Of a stretch of DNA of 64,000 nucleotides, positions 9,771 to 19,112 are shown piece after piece. This DNA comes from Cyanobacteriota bacterium (GTDB taxonomy: Bacteria > Cyanobacteriota > Vampirovibrionia > Vampirovibrionales > Vampirovibrionaceae): contig JAIEMW010000003.1 of NCBI GenBank assembly GCA_019751815.1, forward strand, positions 124,001-188,000, read 5' to 3'. Made by a program: the position numbers and the translations under genes. The notes beneath the pieces are model-generated. The model worked only from the letters and a program-made list of their open reading frames with translations. It did not search any database and was not told the origin of the DNA. Each line of letters opens with the position of its first letter. Position 1 is the first letter of the stretch.

Positions 9771-12700
9771 ATGGGATCGAAACATGTATTAAACACAGTC
9801 TGCCTGCTGGCCTTGACGGTTCATTTATCGGTGCAGCCAGTGGCCTTGGCCCAAAACTGGAATAACCAGAATTGGTCAGGCGGTTATGGCGGGCAAACAG
9901 ACGGCAGCCAAAGCAGTGCGCTTTCCAACACGGGGAAAATTGAACGCATCCAGTTTAGCACCAGCAGTAATTCTCTACAGATACAGGCCAGTCTTGGGGT
10001 GGAAGCCAGTCTGAACTCCTTGCTCATCAACGGTAATAAGCGGCTGATTATCGATCTCGAAAACGCTGAGCTGGGATTGAGCATCCCCAGAGATGCCACC
10101 CTGTCACGGGAGCTGAGCGCGCAATGGCCAGGGATTAAACAGATTACTGTGAATCAGTTTGGTGGGGCTCGTCCGGTTGTTCGACTGTTGATTGACCTAA
10201 ACGGTGACGATTTTTCTGCACAAATGGTGAGTGCCAAGGGGCCGTCTGTTCAAGTTCGCATCGGGCAATTGTCTTCTGCTGTAGCCCTTCGACCGCCCTC
10301 TCAGGTTAGCCAACAGCCTAATTCGTCGTTACCGGCTACATCAGCTAACACGTCGTCATTTTCTTCTGCTCGGGCGCTGGATCCACTCCAGTATCAGGAA
10401 GCCCTCAATTCAGTGGATCGCCTGAAACAGCAATTGTCCGAAAAGCAATCTCGTTTGGATCAAGTGGCTGATAAATTGTTGCTCATCGATAACTTGCAGC
10501 GACAAGTCAATGAACTCACAGAACAAAACCGGCAAATCCAGAGCAAAGGCAGCGCAGATAATTCTCTTCAGGCAAAGTATGAACAAGCCTCTCAGCAGGT
10601 GGCCAAACTGTCTCAGGAGTTGAATGCGCTCAATAAAAAGTATGAAACCGCCGTTCACATTGGCTACGAAAACACCCATGCCAAAGAATCCGTTCAGAGT
10701 CTGCAACAAAAATACAATGATCTTCTTCAAGAGAATCTCACGTTTAAAGAGCAGCTCGCCGATCAAAAATTGGTGCTCTCAGAGCAAGGTGGTGCTCGCC
10801 AGCAGCTGTCCGCATTAACCCAAAAGCTAGAAGATGCCAAAGCAGCATTGGTCCAGGCCTCCAATACTATCAAACAGCAAAAAATGAATGCGGCTGATAC
10901 CCAAACTGTGGTGGCCCAACTTCAGGCGGAATTGGCAGAAAAAAAGCAGGCGCTTGCCAGTGCTCAACAGTTACAGCGAACTGTTTCTGCTGAAGCCCTC
11001 GAGAAAAAACTTTTGGAAAAAGAGCAGGCATTGCTAGCGGCTGAGCGCTCGATGCAAGCAAGTGTGGAAAAACTCACTCAAAAGGATCAATTGGTCACGT
11101 CCTTACAGCAAGAATTGCAAACCATTCAGGCGGTTCAAGGTAAACTTCAGTCCAAAGATCAGCAATTAACGCAACTCACCGCACTCCTCAACGACACCAA
11201 GCAACAGCTTGAGCAATCCAAGCAACAGTTACGCTTATTGGCTGATAAACAAGGTGTGTTGGAAGATCTGAAATTACAAAAAAATGCACAGCAGACCCAA
11301 TTAGAAGAGAGTAAAACCTCTCTGTTGCTGGCACAAAACCAATTGGCGCAATTACAGCAAACACTGGAATTTGAAAAAAAGAAAAACGGCGGCCTCTCCA
11401 CTCAGCTCCAAGATCAGATTCAAAGTTTGCTGCAAAAAAATGGGCAGCTCGAATCCGATCTGCTCAGCGTCAAACTGGCCCTAAAAACCAGAGAATCAGA
11501 ACAGGCACAAGCGCTCCAACAAAAAGAAGTGCTGATTAAAGCGCAATTGGAATCCCAAATTGCCAAAGATCATGCGCTCATTGCACAACTGAACCAGGAG
11601 AAGGCCCAGCTTCTCTCAGACCGTCAAAAACAAGTCCAGCGATCACTTCAGCAAAACGATCTCAGTACGGCACAAATTGCACAGCTCAGTGCAGAAAAAA
11701 CCGCACTCCAGCATCAAGCAGAAAAACTGCAAGACGCTTTGCAGCTGAATGAAAAAAACAACACCCTCATTATGAAACTCAACACCGAAAAAAATTCACT
11801 GCAAACTCAAGCGCAAAAACTGCAAGACGCTCTCCAGCAAAATGAGCGCAATCAAACAGCACTCGAACTCCAGGCACAAAAACTGCAAGACGCTCTCCAG
11901 CAAAATGAGCGCAATAAAACACTCATTTCCCAACTCAGCGCCGAAAAATCATCCTTAGCGCTCCAGGCACAAAAACTGCAAGACGCTCTCCAGCAAAATG
12001 AACGCAATAAAACACTCATTTCCCAACTCAGCGCCGAAAAATCATCCTTAGCGCTCCAGGCACAAAAACTGCAAGACACTCTTCAGCAAAATGAACGCAG
12101 TAAAACAGCACTAGAACTCCAGTCGCAAAAACTGGAAGACACGCTGAGAAAAACCGAAAAAGATGGGTCCGAAAAATATGCGTCTTTGCTCTCCCAACTC
12201 TCTGAAGAAAGAGCCAGACTTCAGCTCCAGCTCACACAATTGAATCAAGCTGAAAGTCAAAAAGACGCGGAGCGAAGCAAACTAAAAACCGAATTCCAAG
12301 AAATTGTCCGTCAACTCAATACGGAGAAAAATCAACTCAAAGCGGATCTCACTGGCCTGACGCAAGAATTGGCACAGCTGAAACAAGTGCAGGCAGACAC
12401 GCAGCTCAATCACGGACAACAAAAAGCGTCGCTGCAAAGCAAGTTAGAAACGCTTACTGTACAACTAACACAAACGCAGGCGCAACTAGATGCCGCACTG
12501 AAAAAAGCCCCGCCAGCGGCAGCCAGTTATCCAGAATATCAACAATTGCAGCAAACACTGGCCCAACTCCAAAAGCAGCTGGATAGTGAAAGAGTTGAGG
12601 CTCAAAATAAGTCCTCTCAGCTCGAAGCACTTCAGGCTCAATTAACTCAGAGCAAAGATAATAGCACTTCGACCCGCTCTGCTATGTCTCAACTGGAAAA

Positions 12701-15700
12701 AAAATACCAACGGATTGTTGAAACCTTGCTGGTTGCCAATCAACGCAATGAAGAGCTCACCAAAACTGCTGACGAAGTATTATCACTGCAAGAAAAACTT
12801 CAGACAGCCCAACATGAAAAACAGGCTATTAGTCTTACGCTGAATCAAACACAAGGGGAAGTAGCACTCCTCAAATCAAGGCTTCCAGAGGCCACCCTGG
12901 TGAGTTCACTTCAAGGCGAAAATGAGCGTCTCAAACAACAGCTCAAGCAGAACTTGGAACAGGCCTCTGCTCAGAATCAAAAATTATCTGAGCTGACCGA
13001 AGAGCTGAACAACCGCCGAGAAAGCGAATTAAGACCCAAGCCTGATTTAGAAAAAATTCAGCAAAAAGAGCAAATCGCCTCACTCAAAGAGCAATTACTC
13101 ACCGCAGAAAAACGGCAAATGACACTCGAAGATCAACTGCATGGGGTTGAATCCACTCGCCATGAGCTTGCCGCTCAAGTCGAGTCACTTCGTCAGTTGA
13201 AAGACAATGAGGGGATAAAACAACAACAGCAGCTGCAACAAATTGCGGCGCTCAAAGATAATTTAACCATCTTAAAAAACCAGCTCAATTCCAAAAATAC
13301 GGAAGTTGCTTCGGCCAACAGTAAACGACAAGCGCTCGAAGAACAGATTGCTGCTCTCTCTAAAAATCAATCGCAAACGCAATTAGAACGGCAACAGCAG
13401 CTGCAGCAAATTGCCGCGCTCAAAGATGATTTGACCGTCCTAAAAAACCAGCTCAATACCAAAAATACGGAAGTTGCTTCGGCTAATAGTAAACGACAAG
13501 CGCTCGAAGAACAGATTGCCGCTCTCTCTAAAAATCAATCGCAAACGCAATTAGAACGTCAACAGCAGCTGCAGCAAATTGCCGCGCTCAAAGATGATTT
13601 AACCACCTTAAAAAACCAGCTCAATACCAAAAATACAGAAGTTGCTTCAGCCAACAGTAAACGACAAGCACTCGAAGAACAAATCGCCGCTCTCTCTAAA
13701 AACCAATCGCAAACACAGGCCCAAAGCCAATTAGAACGGCAACAACAGCTGCAGCAAATTGCCGCGCTCAAAGATGATTTGACCACCTTAAAAAACCAAC
13801 TCAATACCAAAAATATAGAAGTCGCTTCAGCCAACAGTAAACGACAAGCACTCGAAGAACAAATCGCCGCTCTCTCTAAAAACCAATCGCAAACGCAATT
13901 AGAACGGCAACAACAGCTGCAGCAAATTGCGGCGCTCAAAGATGATTTGACCACCTTAAAAAACCAGCTCAATGCCAAAAATACGGAAGTTGCTTCGGCC
14001 AACAGTAAACGACAAGCGCTCGAAGAACAGATTGCCGCTCTCTCTAAAAATCAATCGCAAACGCAATTAGAACGGCAACAGCAGCTGCAACAAATTGCGG
14101 CGCTCAAAGATGATTTGACCGCCCTAAAAAACCAGCTCAATACCAAAAATACGGAAGTTGCTTCGGCCAACAGTAAACGTCAAGCGCTCGAAGAACAAAT
14201 CGCCGCTCTCTCTAAAAATCAATCGCAAACGCAATTAGAACGACAACAGCAGCTGCAACAACTCGTCTCATTGAAAGAAGAGCTAGCCATTCTTAAAACT
14301 CAGCTCTCCTCCAAAGAGCTGGAAATTAGTTCAACCATCAGCCAGAAGAATGCCCTAGAAACTCAAGTGCTTAGCTTTAAAAACCTATTAAAGAATAATA
14401 CAGACACCCTTGCCAAAACAAAATCTGTGACTGAGTTAGAACGACAACAACAGCTGCAGCAAATTGCGGCGCTCAAAGATGATTTGACCGCCCTAAAAAA
14501 CCAGCTCAATTCCAAAAATACAGAAGTCGCTTTAGCTAATAGTAAACGACAAGCGCTCGAAGAACAAATCGCTGCACTCTCTAAAAACCAATCGCAAACA
14601 CAGGCCCAAAGCCAATTAGAACGACAACAGCAGCTGCAGCAAATTGCGGCGCTCAAAGATGATTTGACCACCTTAAAAAACCAACTCAATACCAAAAATA
14701 CGGAAGTCGCTTCAGCTAATAGTAAACGACAAGCGCTCGAAGAACAGATTGCCGCTCTCTCTAAAAATCAATCGCAAACACAGGCCCAAAGCCAATTAGA
14801 ACGGCAACAGCAGCTGCAACAAATTGCGGCTTTAAAAGATCAACTCAATACCAAAAATACGGAAGTCGCTTCAGCTAATAGTAAACGACAAGCGCTCGAA
14901 GAACAAATCGCCGCTCTCTCTAAAAATAAGACCGACGCCGAAGTGAAGTACCAACAGGAAGTACAACTCGTTGAATCGCTGAAGGACGCTTTGAAGAAAT
15001 CCTCCACGCAAATTGCAGAGTTGATGACTGAGCAGACCCAATTCAAAGCCCTGAAACAACAAGGCGAATTGTCGACGTCGGAAACATTGCAAAAGCAGAG
15101 TCAGAAAATCAAACAACTGGAAGAAGCCCAAAGCAAAGCCTTGGCCTCACTTGATCTGGTGAACTCGCAATACAAGCAACTACAAACCAACTACGACACC
15201 CTTAAAAATCAACAAACGCAAAAAATCGCCAGTGCCAATAAGCAAGAATTGGAAACCCTTCAGCAACAGATCCAGCAGGCAACCGCAAAATATTCACAAC
15301 TCGCCAGTGAAAATCAGCAGCTTAAAACCGAATTAACCAAGGCCAAAGAAACAGAAAAAACACTCACACTGGCGCACGCAGCACTTCCTGCTAATGAAGA
15401 CCCCTCTGCTCTTCAAGCGCAGCTGCAAAAAGCAACAGTGCAGTACAATCAACTCATTAATGAAAACCAACAACTGAAACAAAGTATTGCCGTCAAACCC
15501 GGACTCACTGTTGGCTCACTCAGCAAAGAAAATTCGGAGCTTAAACAGACCATTGAAAGCCTCAAGCAGCAAGTTGAACAAGCCGCTCTATCCACACCCA
15601 TGACTGTGAATCAACAAGCGGCAGAAACTTGGTACAAAAAAGGCCGGGCCTTAGAACTCCAATCTCAAGAGGCTAACGCTCTCAGCGAGATGCTGCAAGA

Positions 15701-16277
15701 CTACCAGAAGGCCTACGAATACAATAGTGAAGAGCCCAAGTATTTGATTGCCTTTACCAACAAAATGATGGATGCCGGGAAATCCGTGGATGCGATTCCT
15801 TTGCTAGAACATTATCTCAGCAAGCGACCCGGTGATCTTGATGTCCGAAATCAACTGGGGAAAGTCTATCTTCTCTTGGGCAACTTGCCTCAGGCGCAAA
15901 ACACATTTGCCCAAGCACTGCCAGTCAGTGTACTCAATAACTACGCCACCACCCTAAAGAAACAGGGTGAACATCAGCGCGCTGAGTATCTCTTTCGACT
16001 GGCCCTTGAGTTCAGCCCCAATGACTCTGATTTGCTCTTTAATTTGGGAAATCTCTACAACACGATGAATAATTTGGAGAACGCTCGGACTTATTACGAA
16101 AAAGCCTTGAACGTTCGTCCTGATTTTGCTCCTGCGCATTACAACCTGGGCTTGGTTTACTCCAAAATTGGGGATAAACCCAACGCCAAAATGCACCTGG
16201 AAAAATTCCTGGAACTAAATCCCACTGCTGCCAACGCCGCCACCGTGAAAAGTTATATCAGTCGCCTAAAAGGATAA
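9771..16277 (+). CDS. Giant exported coiled-coil protein with AMIN-like and TPR ends
   Basis: A 2168-residue protein. Residues 1-28 form a signal peptide (cut after VALA). Residues 48-165 form a beta-rich AMIN-like domain (IERIQFSTS ... LIIDLENAEL ... VRLLIDL), a domain known from cell-envelope and pilus proteins that bind peptidoglycan. Residues about 205-1935 are nearly continuous Gln/Leu/Lys/Glu-rich coiled coil, including ten copies of a 56-residue unit. The C-terminus (about 1945-2165) is a TPR array (AEYLFRLALEFSPND, ARTYYEKALNVRPDF, AKMHLEKFLELNP). By the usual rise of about 0.15 nm per residue the rod could reach some 250 nm. A periplasmic or cell-surface scaffold is inferred. The gene at 16291 is 13 bases downstream and also has AMIN-like plus TPR parts. 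Confidence 0.75.
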   Translation: MGSKHVLNTVCLLALTVHLSVQPVALAQNWNNQNWSGGYGGQTDGSQSSALSNTGKIERIQFSTSSNSLQIQASLGVEASLNSLLINGNKRLIIDLENAELGLSIPRDATLSRELSAQWPGIKQITVNQFGGARPVVRLLIDLNGDDFSAQMVSAKGPSVQVRIGQLSSAVALRPPSQVSQQPNSSLPATSANTSSFSSARALDPLQYQEALNSVDRLKQQLSEKQSRLDQVADKLLLIDNLQRQVNELTEQNRQIQSKGSADNSLQAKYEQASQQVAKLSQELNALNKKYETAVHIGYENTHAKESVQSLQQKYNDLLQENLTFKEQLADQKLVLSEQGGARQQLSALTQKLEDAKAALVQASNTIKQQKMNAADTQTVVAQLQAELAEKKQALASAQQLQRTVSAEALEKKLLEKEQALLAAERSMQASVEKLTQKDQLVTSLQQELQTIQAVQGKLQSKDQQLTQLTALLNDTKQQLEQSKQQLRLLADKQGVLEDLKLQKNAQQTQLEESKTSLLLAQNQLAQLQQTLEFEKKKNGGLSTQLQDQIQSLLQKNGQLESDLLSVKLALKTRESEQAQALQQKEVLIKAQLESQIAKDHALIAQLNQEKAQLLSDRQKQVQRSLQQNDLSTAQIAQLSAEKTALQHQAEKLQDALQLNEKNNTLIMKLNTEKNSLQTQAQKLQDALQQNERNQTALELQAQKLQDALQQNERNKTLISQLSAEKSSLALQAQKLQDALQQNERNKTLISQLSAEKSSLALQAQKLQDTLQQNERSKTALELQSQKLEDTLRKTEKDGSEKYASLLSQLSEERARLQLQLTQLNQAESQKDAERSKLKTEFQEIVRQLNTEKNQLKADLTGLTQELAQLKQVQADTQLNHGQQKASLQSKLETLTVQLTQTQAQLDAALKKAPPAAASYPEYQQLQQTLAQLQKQLDSERVEAQNKSSQLEALQAQLTQSKDNSTSTRSAMSQLEKKYQRIVETLLVANQRNEELTKTADEVLSLQEKLQTAQHEKQAISLTLNQTQGEVALLKSRLPEATLVSSLQGENERLKQQLKQNLEQASAQNQKLSELTEELNNRRESELRPKPDLEKIQQKEQIASLKEQLLTAEKRQMTLEDQLHGVESTRHELAAQVESLRQLKDNEGIKQQQQLQQIAALKDNLTILKNQLNSKNTEVASANSKRQALEEQIAALSKNQSQTQLERQQQLQQIAALKDDLTVLKNQLNTKNTEVASANSKRQALEEQIAALSKNQSQTQLERQQQLQQIAALKDDLTTLKNQLNTKNTEVASANSKRQALEEQIAALSKNQSQTQAQSQLERQQQLQQIAALKDDLTTLKNQLNTKNIEVASANSKRQALEEQIAALSKNQSQTQLERQQQLQQIAALKDDLTTLKNQLNAKNTEVASANSKRQALEEQIAALSKNQSQTQLERQQQLQQIAALKDDLTALKNQLNTKNTEVASANSKRQALEEQIAALSKNQSQTQLERQQQLQQLVSLKEELAILKTQLSSKELEISSTISQKNALETQVLSFKNLLKNNTDTLAKTKSVTELERQQQLQQIAALKDDLTALKNQLNSKNTEVALANSKRQALEEQIAALSKNQSQTQAQSQLERQQQLQQIAALKDDLTTLKNQLNTKNTEVASANSKRQALEEQIAALSKNQSQTQAQSQLERQQQLQQIAALKDQLNTKNTEVASANSKRQALEEQIAALSKNKTDAEVKYQQEVQLVESLKDALKKSSTQIAELMTEQTQFKALKQQGELSTSETLQKQSQKIKQLEEAQSKALASLDLVNSQYKQLQTNYDTLKNQQTQKIASANKQELETLQQQIQQATAKYSQLASENQQLKTELTKAKETEKTLTLAHAALPANEDPSALQAQLQKATVQYNQLINENQQLKQSIAVKPGLTVGSLSKENSELKQTIESLKQQVEQAALSTPMTVNQQAAETWYKKGRALELQSQEANALSEMLQDYQKAYEYNSEEPKYLIAFTNKMMDAGKSVDAIPLLEHYLSKRPGDLDVRNQLGKVYLLLGNLPQAQNTFAQALPVSVLNNYATTLKKQGEHQRAEYLFRLALEFSPNDSDLLFNLGNLYNTMNNLENARTYYEKALNVRPDFAPAHYNLGLVYSKIGDKPNAKMHLEKFLELNPTAANAATVKSYISRLKG
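11871..12056 (+). repeat. Tandem 93-base repeat inside the giant gene
   Basis: Two almost identical 93-base units (11871-11963 and 11964-12056) encode a 31-residue coiled-coil block (QAQKLQDALQQNERNKTLIS and 11 more residues). Shorter 21-residue versions flank them. This is a second, independent amplification upstream of the 56-residue repeats. Confidence 0.85.
13219..14931 (+). repeat. Ten 56-60 residue coiled-coil repeats
   Basis: The 168-base unit encodes QLQQIAALKDDLTTLKNQLN and continues through KNTEVASANSKRQALEEQ and IAALSKNQSQT to LERQ: 56 residues, exactly 8 heptads. I count ten copies; the seventh is strongly diverged. Three copies carry an extra AQSQ (60 residues), and the last copy lacks one 7-residue block. 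Near-identical DNA indicates recent amplification or homogenisation. Confidence 0.9.
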
Positions 16278-16290
16278 GCAAACAACACTC

Positions 16291-18213
16291 GTGATGATCC
16301 TCAGCACTCACCCATTTTGGAAAAGTCCGCTGACCGTTCTGCTGGCCCTCAGTCTGTCGCTGGCCACACTCAGTTCGAGTTGGTCTAAAACGTCGCCTTC
16401 ACACGCCTCACACAAAAAAGAGACCTCCAAAAAAGCGGAAACCCATGCCGCGACAAAATCAATTCTGGCGAAATCACTTAATAAGCCAAAATCAATTCAG
16501 ATAAAATCCATTCCAAAATCAATGCCAAAAACGATTCAGGAAAATTTCCGTGAGACGGTCTTTAAACCCACCAGCACTAGCGAGTCTGGGCTGATTCAAA
16601 GAACAACCTCACTGTCACTGAACAAGGCCCTACCCATCACAAAGCCTGCTGAAAAAGTCATTATTGAGAAAGTACTTAAGATGCCAGAACAGCCCCCCGC
16701 GGCGGCTGCCTCTCTAGAGCTTCCAAAAACACCTATTGCGCAAGTGCCGCAAGTGGTTTCACACATACAACAAATTATTTTGGATCGGGGTCAAGCATTA
16801 CTGACACTTCAATTTACCGATCAAAGCGTTCTACCAGACATCCAGCAAAAATTGGTGGATCCCAACACCCGGGTAATTACCGTTTTATTTCCGGGTACGC
16901 AATGGGACAATGCTTTATTAAAAGATTCCATTTCTCTGCAAGAAGCCTGGTCAGGGAGTTTACCGGGGCTTGAAAGTGTTCAACTTTTTCAAGAAGGCTC
17001 TGAATCACTTGCCCAGCAACGTCCAACCGCGCGTTTGGTTCTCACCCTCAACCCTTCACTGGCCGTCCAGCTCAATGAAGTAACTGATTCTCTCACCAGC
17101 CTCGCACTGATCAAAGCCAAAAAAAATACACCCGGCACCAATGATACAAGCGACACAGCTGTGCAATTAACCGCCTTCCCGCAAGTGACAGTGAACCTGG
17201 GACAGCCTCATGGACAGCCCAAGAGCAAGAAACTAACAGAAGAGTCGATTAATCCCCCAGAATCCTCGCCAAAGACACCCATTTATTCTATTTTTCAACT
17301 CTTGCCAGAAGCCACGGATACGACCGTTTGGGACGGCGCACTGAAACAGGCCTGGCTCACGTTTCAATCCGATCGCGCTGAACTTGGCCTGCTCAACTTA
17401 AAGCAATTTGTCGACAAGTCTCCCGATAATGTACTGGCTCAGTTCTTATTGGCCACCGCCTACCGGCTCAAAGGACGGGTCAATGAATCCATTAACGCTT
17501 GGTCTGTCTTTGTCGAAAAGTATCCCCAGCAAAAACAAGCCTGGGTCGAACTCACCACGCTCTACCTCAGTCAGAAAAACTGGGACAAAGCAGAACAAAC
17601 ACTCACCAACGCACAACAGCATTTCCTAGCAGCCACCGACGCTGATCGTGTGGATTTCTGGTATTTGAAGGCCCGTCTGCTGGAAGCCCGTAATCAACCT
17701 GAAAGCGCGTTGAATATTTACCACGACATCTTAAAAGTCCAGCCTCTGCATAGTAAGGCTCTTCAGCGCGCACTCAGGATCAAACCCGATCCCATTCTGG
17801 AAAAACAACGACAATTTTATGAGGCCGATTCTGATCTTGATACATTGCAAGAAGTAAAATCCTCCGTTCTTTCACCCGGGCAACCATCTCTGCTGACCCC
17901 ACCGACAAAAACAAGCCTAGAAAAGTTACAGCCAGAGAAATTACAACCAGAGAAACCCCTTGACGACTCTCAGACGTCGTTACTCAGTCAATGGCTTAGC
18001 AAAGGACTCTTGGCAGACACTCTTTTTTCTCCCCGAAAAACAATCTCAGTCTCCCCTGCTTTATTAAACGACTGGGCTTCTCAGCCACTTTCAGGCAAAC
18101 TCCAGTGGGTGAAAGAGGTACAATCTCGCACCGAGAAAGCACGCCAGCTTTCACCCAAAGAGAATTTTATAAATTTAAACTCTTTTTTGGGCCAGGAAAA
18201 GCATCCCAGCTAG
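16291..18213 (+). CDS. Exported AMIN-like/TPR protein, partner of the giant gene
   Basis: Starts at GTG 16291 or ATG 16294, 13 bases after the giant gene, so the two are very likely co-transcribed. The N-terminus has a signal-peptide-like hydrophobic segment (about residues 13-30), then a Lys/Ser/Pro-rich linker to about 150. Residues 155-265 resemble the AMIN-like domain of the upstream protein (QIILDRGQALLTLQF ... VITVLFPG ... ARLVLTLN). Residues about 345-500 are TPR repeats (AELGLLNLKQFVDKSPDNVL, VNESINAWSVFVEKYPQQ, ALNIYHDILKVQP). The C-terminal 100 residues are Ser/Leu/Pro-rich with no known domain. Probably an envelope assembly or scaffolding factor. The specific role is unknown. Confidence 0.65.
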   Translation: MMILSTHPFWKSPLTVLLALSLSLATLSSSWSKTSPSHASHKKETSKKAETHAATKSILAKSLNKPKSIQIKSIPKSMPKTIQENFRETVFKPTSTSESGLIQRTTSLSLNKALPITKPAEKVIIEKVLKMPEQPPAAAASLELPKTPIAQVPQVVSHIQQIILDRGQALLTLQFTDQSVLPDIQQKLVDPNTRVITVLFPGTQWDNALLKDSISLQEAWSGSLPGLESVQLFQEGSESLAQQRPTARLVLTLNPSLAVQLNEVTDSLTSLALIKAKKNTPGTNDTSDTAVQLTAFPQVTVNLGQPHGQPKSKKLTEESINPPESSPKTPIYSIFQLLPEATDTTVWDGALKQAWLTFQSDRAELGLLNLKQFVDKSPDNVLAQFLLATAYRLKGRVNESINAWSVFVEKYPQQKQAWVELTTLYLSQKNWDKAEQTLTNAQQHFLAATDADRVDFWYLKARLLEARNQPESALNIYHDILKVQPLHSKALQRALRIKPDPILEKQRQFYEADSDLDTLQEVKSSVLSPGQPSLLTPPTKTSLEKLQPEKLQPEKPLDDSQTSLLSQWLSKGLLADTLFSPRKTISVSPALLNDWASQPLSGKLQWVKEVQSRTEKARQLSPKENFINLNSFLGQEKHPS

Positions 18214-18214
18214 T

Positions 18215-18979
18215 TTAATTACGGCTACTGTTGGAGAGCTTGAGCAACAGCCGTAAAAATTCGAGATACAGCCAGACCAGCGTGACCAGAATGGTGAGTG
18301 CTCCCATCCATTCCATATGACGCGGGGCCCCTTGCTTTGCCAAGTTTGCCACCATATCAAAATCCAGCACCAAATTCAGCGCAGCCAAGCCCACCACCAA
18401 GAGACTAAAGCCAATGCCAATGGGCGAAGAGGAATAAATAAACGGAATGTTGACCCCAAAAAGGCCCAGCACCATGCTCAGCACATAGGTCAAACACAGC
18501 CCCATGGTCGCCACCATAATCACTCGGCGAAACGTATCGCTCACCTGAATTAACCCGGTTTGATAACTCACCAACATCGCAATCGCAGTGGCCGAAGTAA
18601 GCAATACCGCGTTCATCACAATTCCAGGAGAAAGCGCCTCATAGGTGTAGGAAACCGAACCCAGAAAAACCCCTTCAACAACGGCATAGGCAGGTACCAG
18701 TACCGGGGCTAATTTCGGGTTAAACGAGGTAATCAACACCAACACCAAGCCGATCACCGCAGCACCAATGGCCAACACATTCATCGGCACACCGGGCAAA
18801 ATTTGACCCGGCAGCAGCGCCGTCCCAATGGCACTGGCCATCAAAATCATCAAGGCCAAAAACGTCTTTTGGACAGTCCCCTGAATGGACATCGCCGAAG
18901 AGCCCGGAAATTGAAAGACCGATTGAAAGCCCTCTGAGCGAAGGATGGGGTTACTCGATTGCATGCGCGTGGTAAGCAT
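18215..18979 (-). CDS. BAX inhibitor-1/YccA-type membrane protein
   Basis: Integral membrane protein of 254 residues with about seven transmembrane helices from residue 35 onward. The conserved Glu-containing helix (VPAYAVVEGVFLGSVSYTYE, about residues 95-114), the SYQTGLIQV loop and the acidic LNLVLDFDMVANLAKQGAP segment near residues 205-225 identify the bacterial BaxI_1 branch of the BAX-inhibitor family, members of which act as calcium leak channels or stress modulators. The acidic residues in the last helices fit the pH-gating site proposed for that superfamily. It converges with the gene ending at 18213, one base away. Confidence 0.85.
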   Translation of the reverse strand: MLTTRMQSSNPILRSEGFQSVFQFPGSSAMSIQGTVQKTFLALMILMASAIGTALLPGQILPGVPMNVLAIGAAVIGLVLVLITSFNPKLAPVLVPAYAVVEGVFLGSVSYTYEALSPGIVMNAVLLTSATAIAMLVSYQTGLIQVSDTFRRVIMVATMGLCLTYVLSMVLGLFGVNIPFIYSSSPIGIGFSLLVVGLAALNLVLDFDMVANLAKQGAPRHMEWMGALTILVTLVWLYLEFLRLLLKLSNSSRN

Positions 18980-19112
18980 TGGGAAGAAAACCTCCAGGGG
19001 GAATAATCATCTCGAATTTAATAACGCCCTTATTATAGCGCCAAATTTCATGAGTTCAGTAGTGCATCAGACGCCAAGCAGTAATGAGAGTTCCCGAATC
19101 TGGCCAACCGGT

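Noticed and set aside
13559..14002. Long Cys/Ser-rich open frames antisense to the coiled-coil repeats (also 11852-12079 and 14363-14695)
   Set aside because: They mirror the repeat structure of the sense gene and have no ribosome site or protein-like composition.
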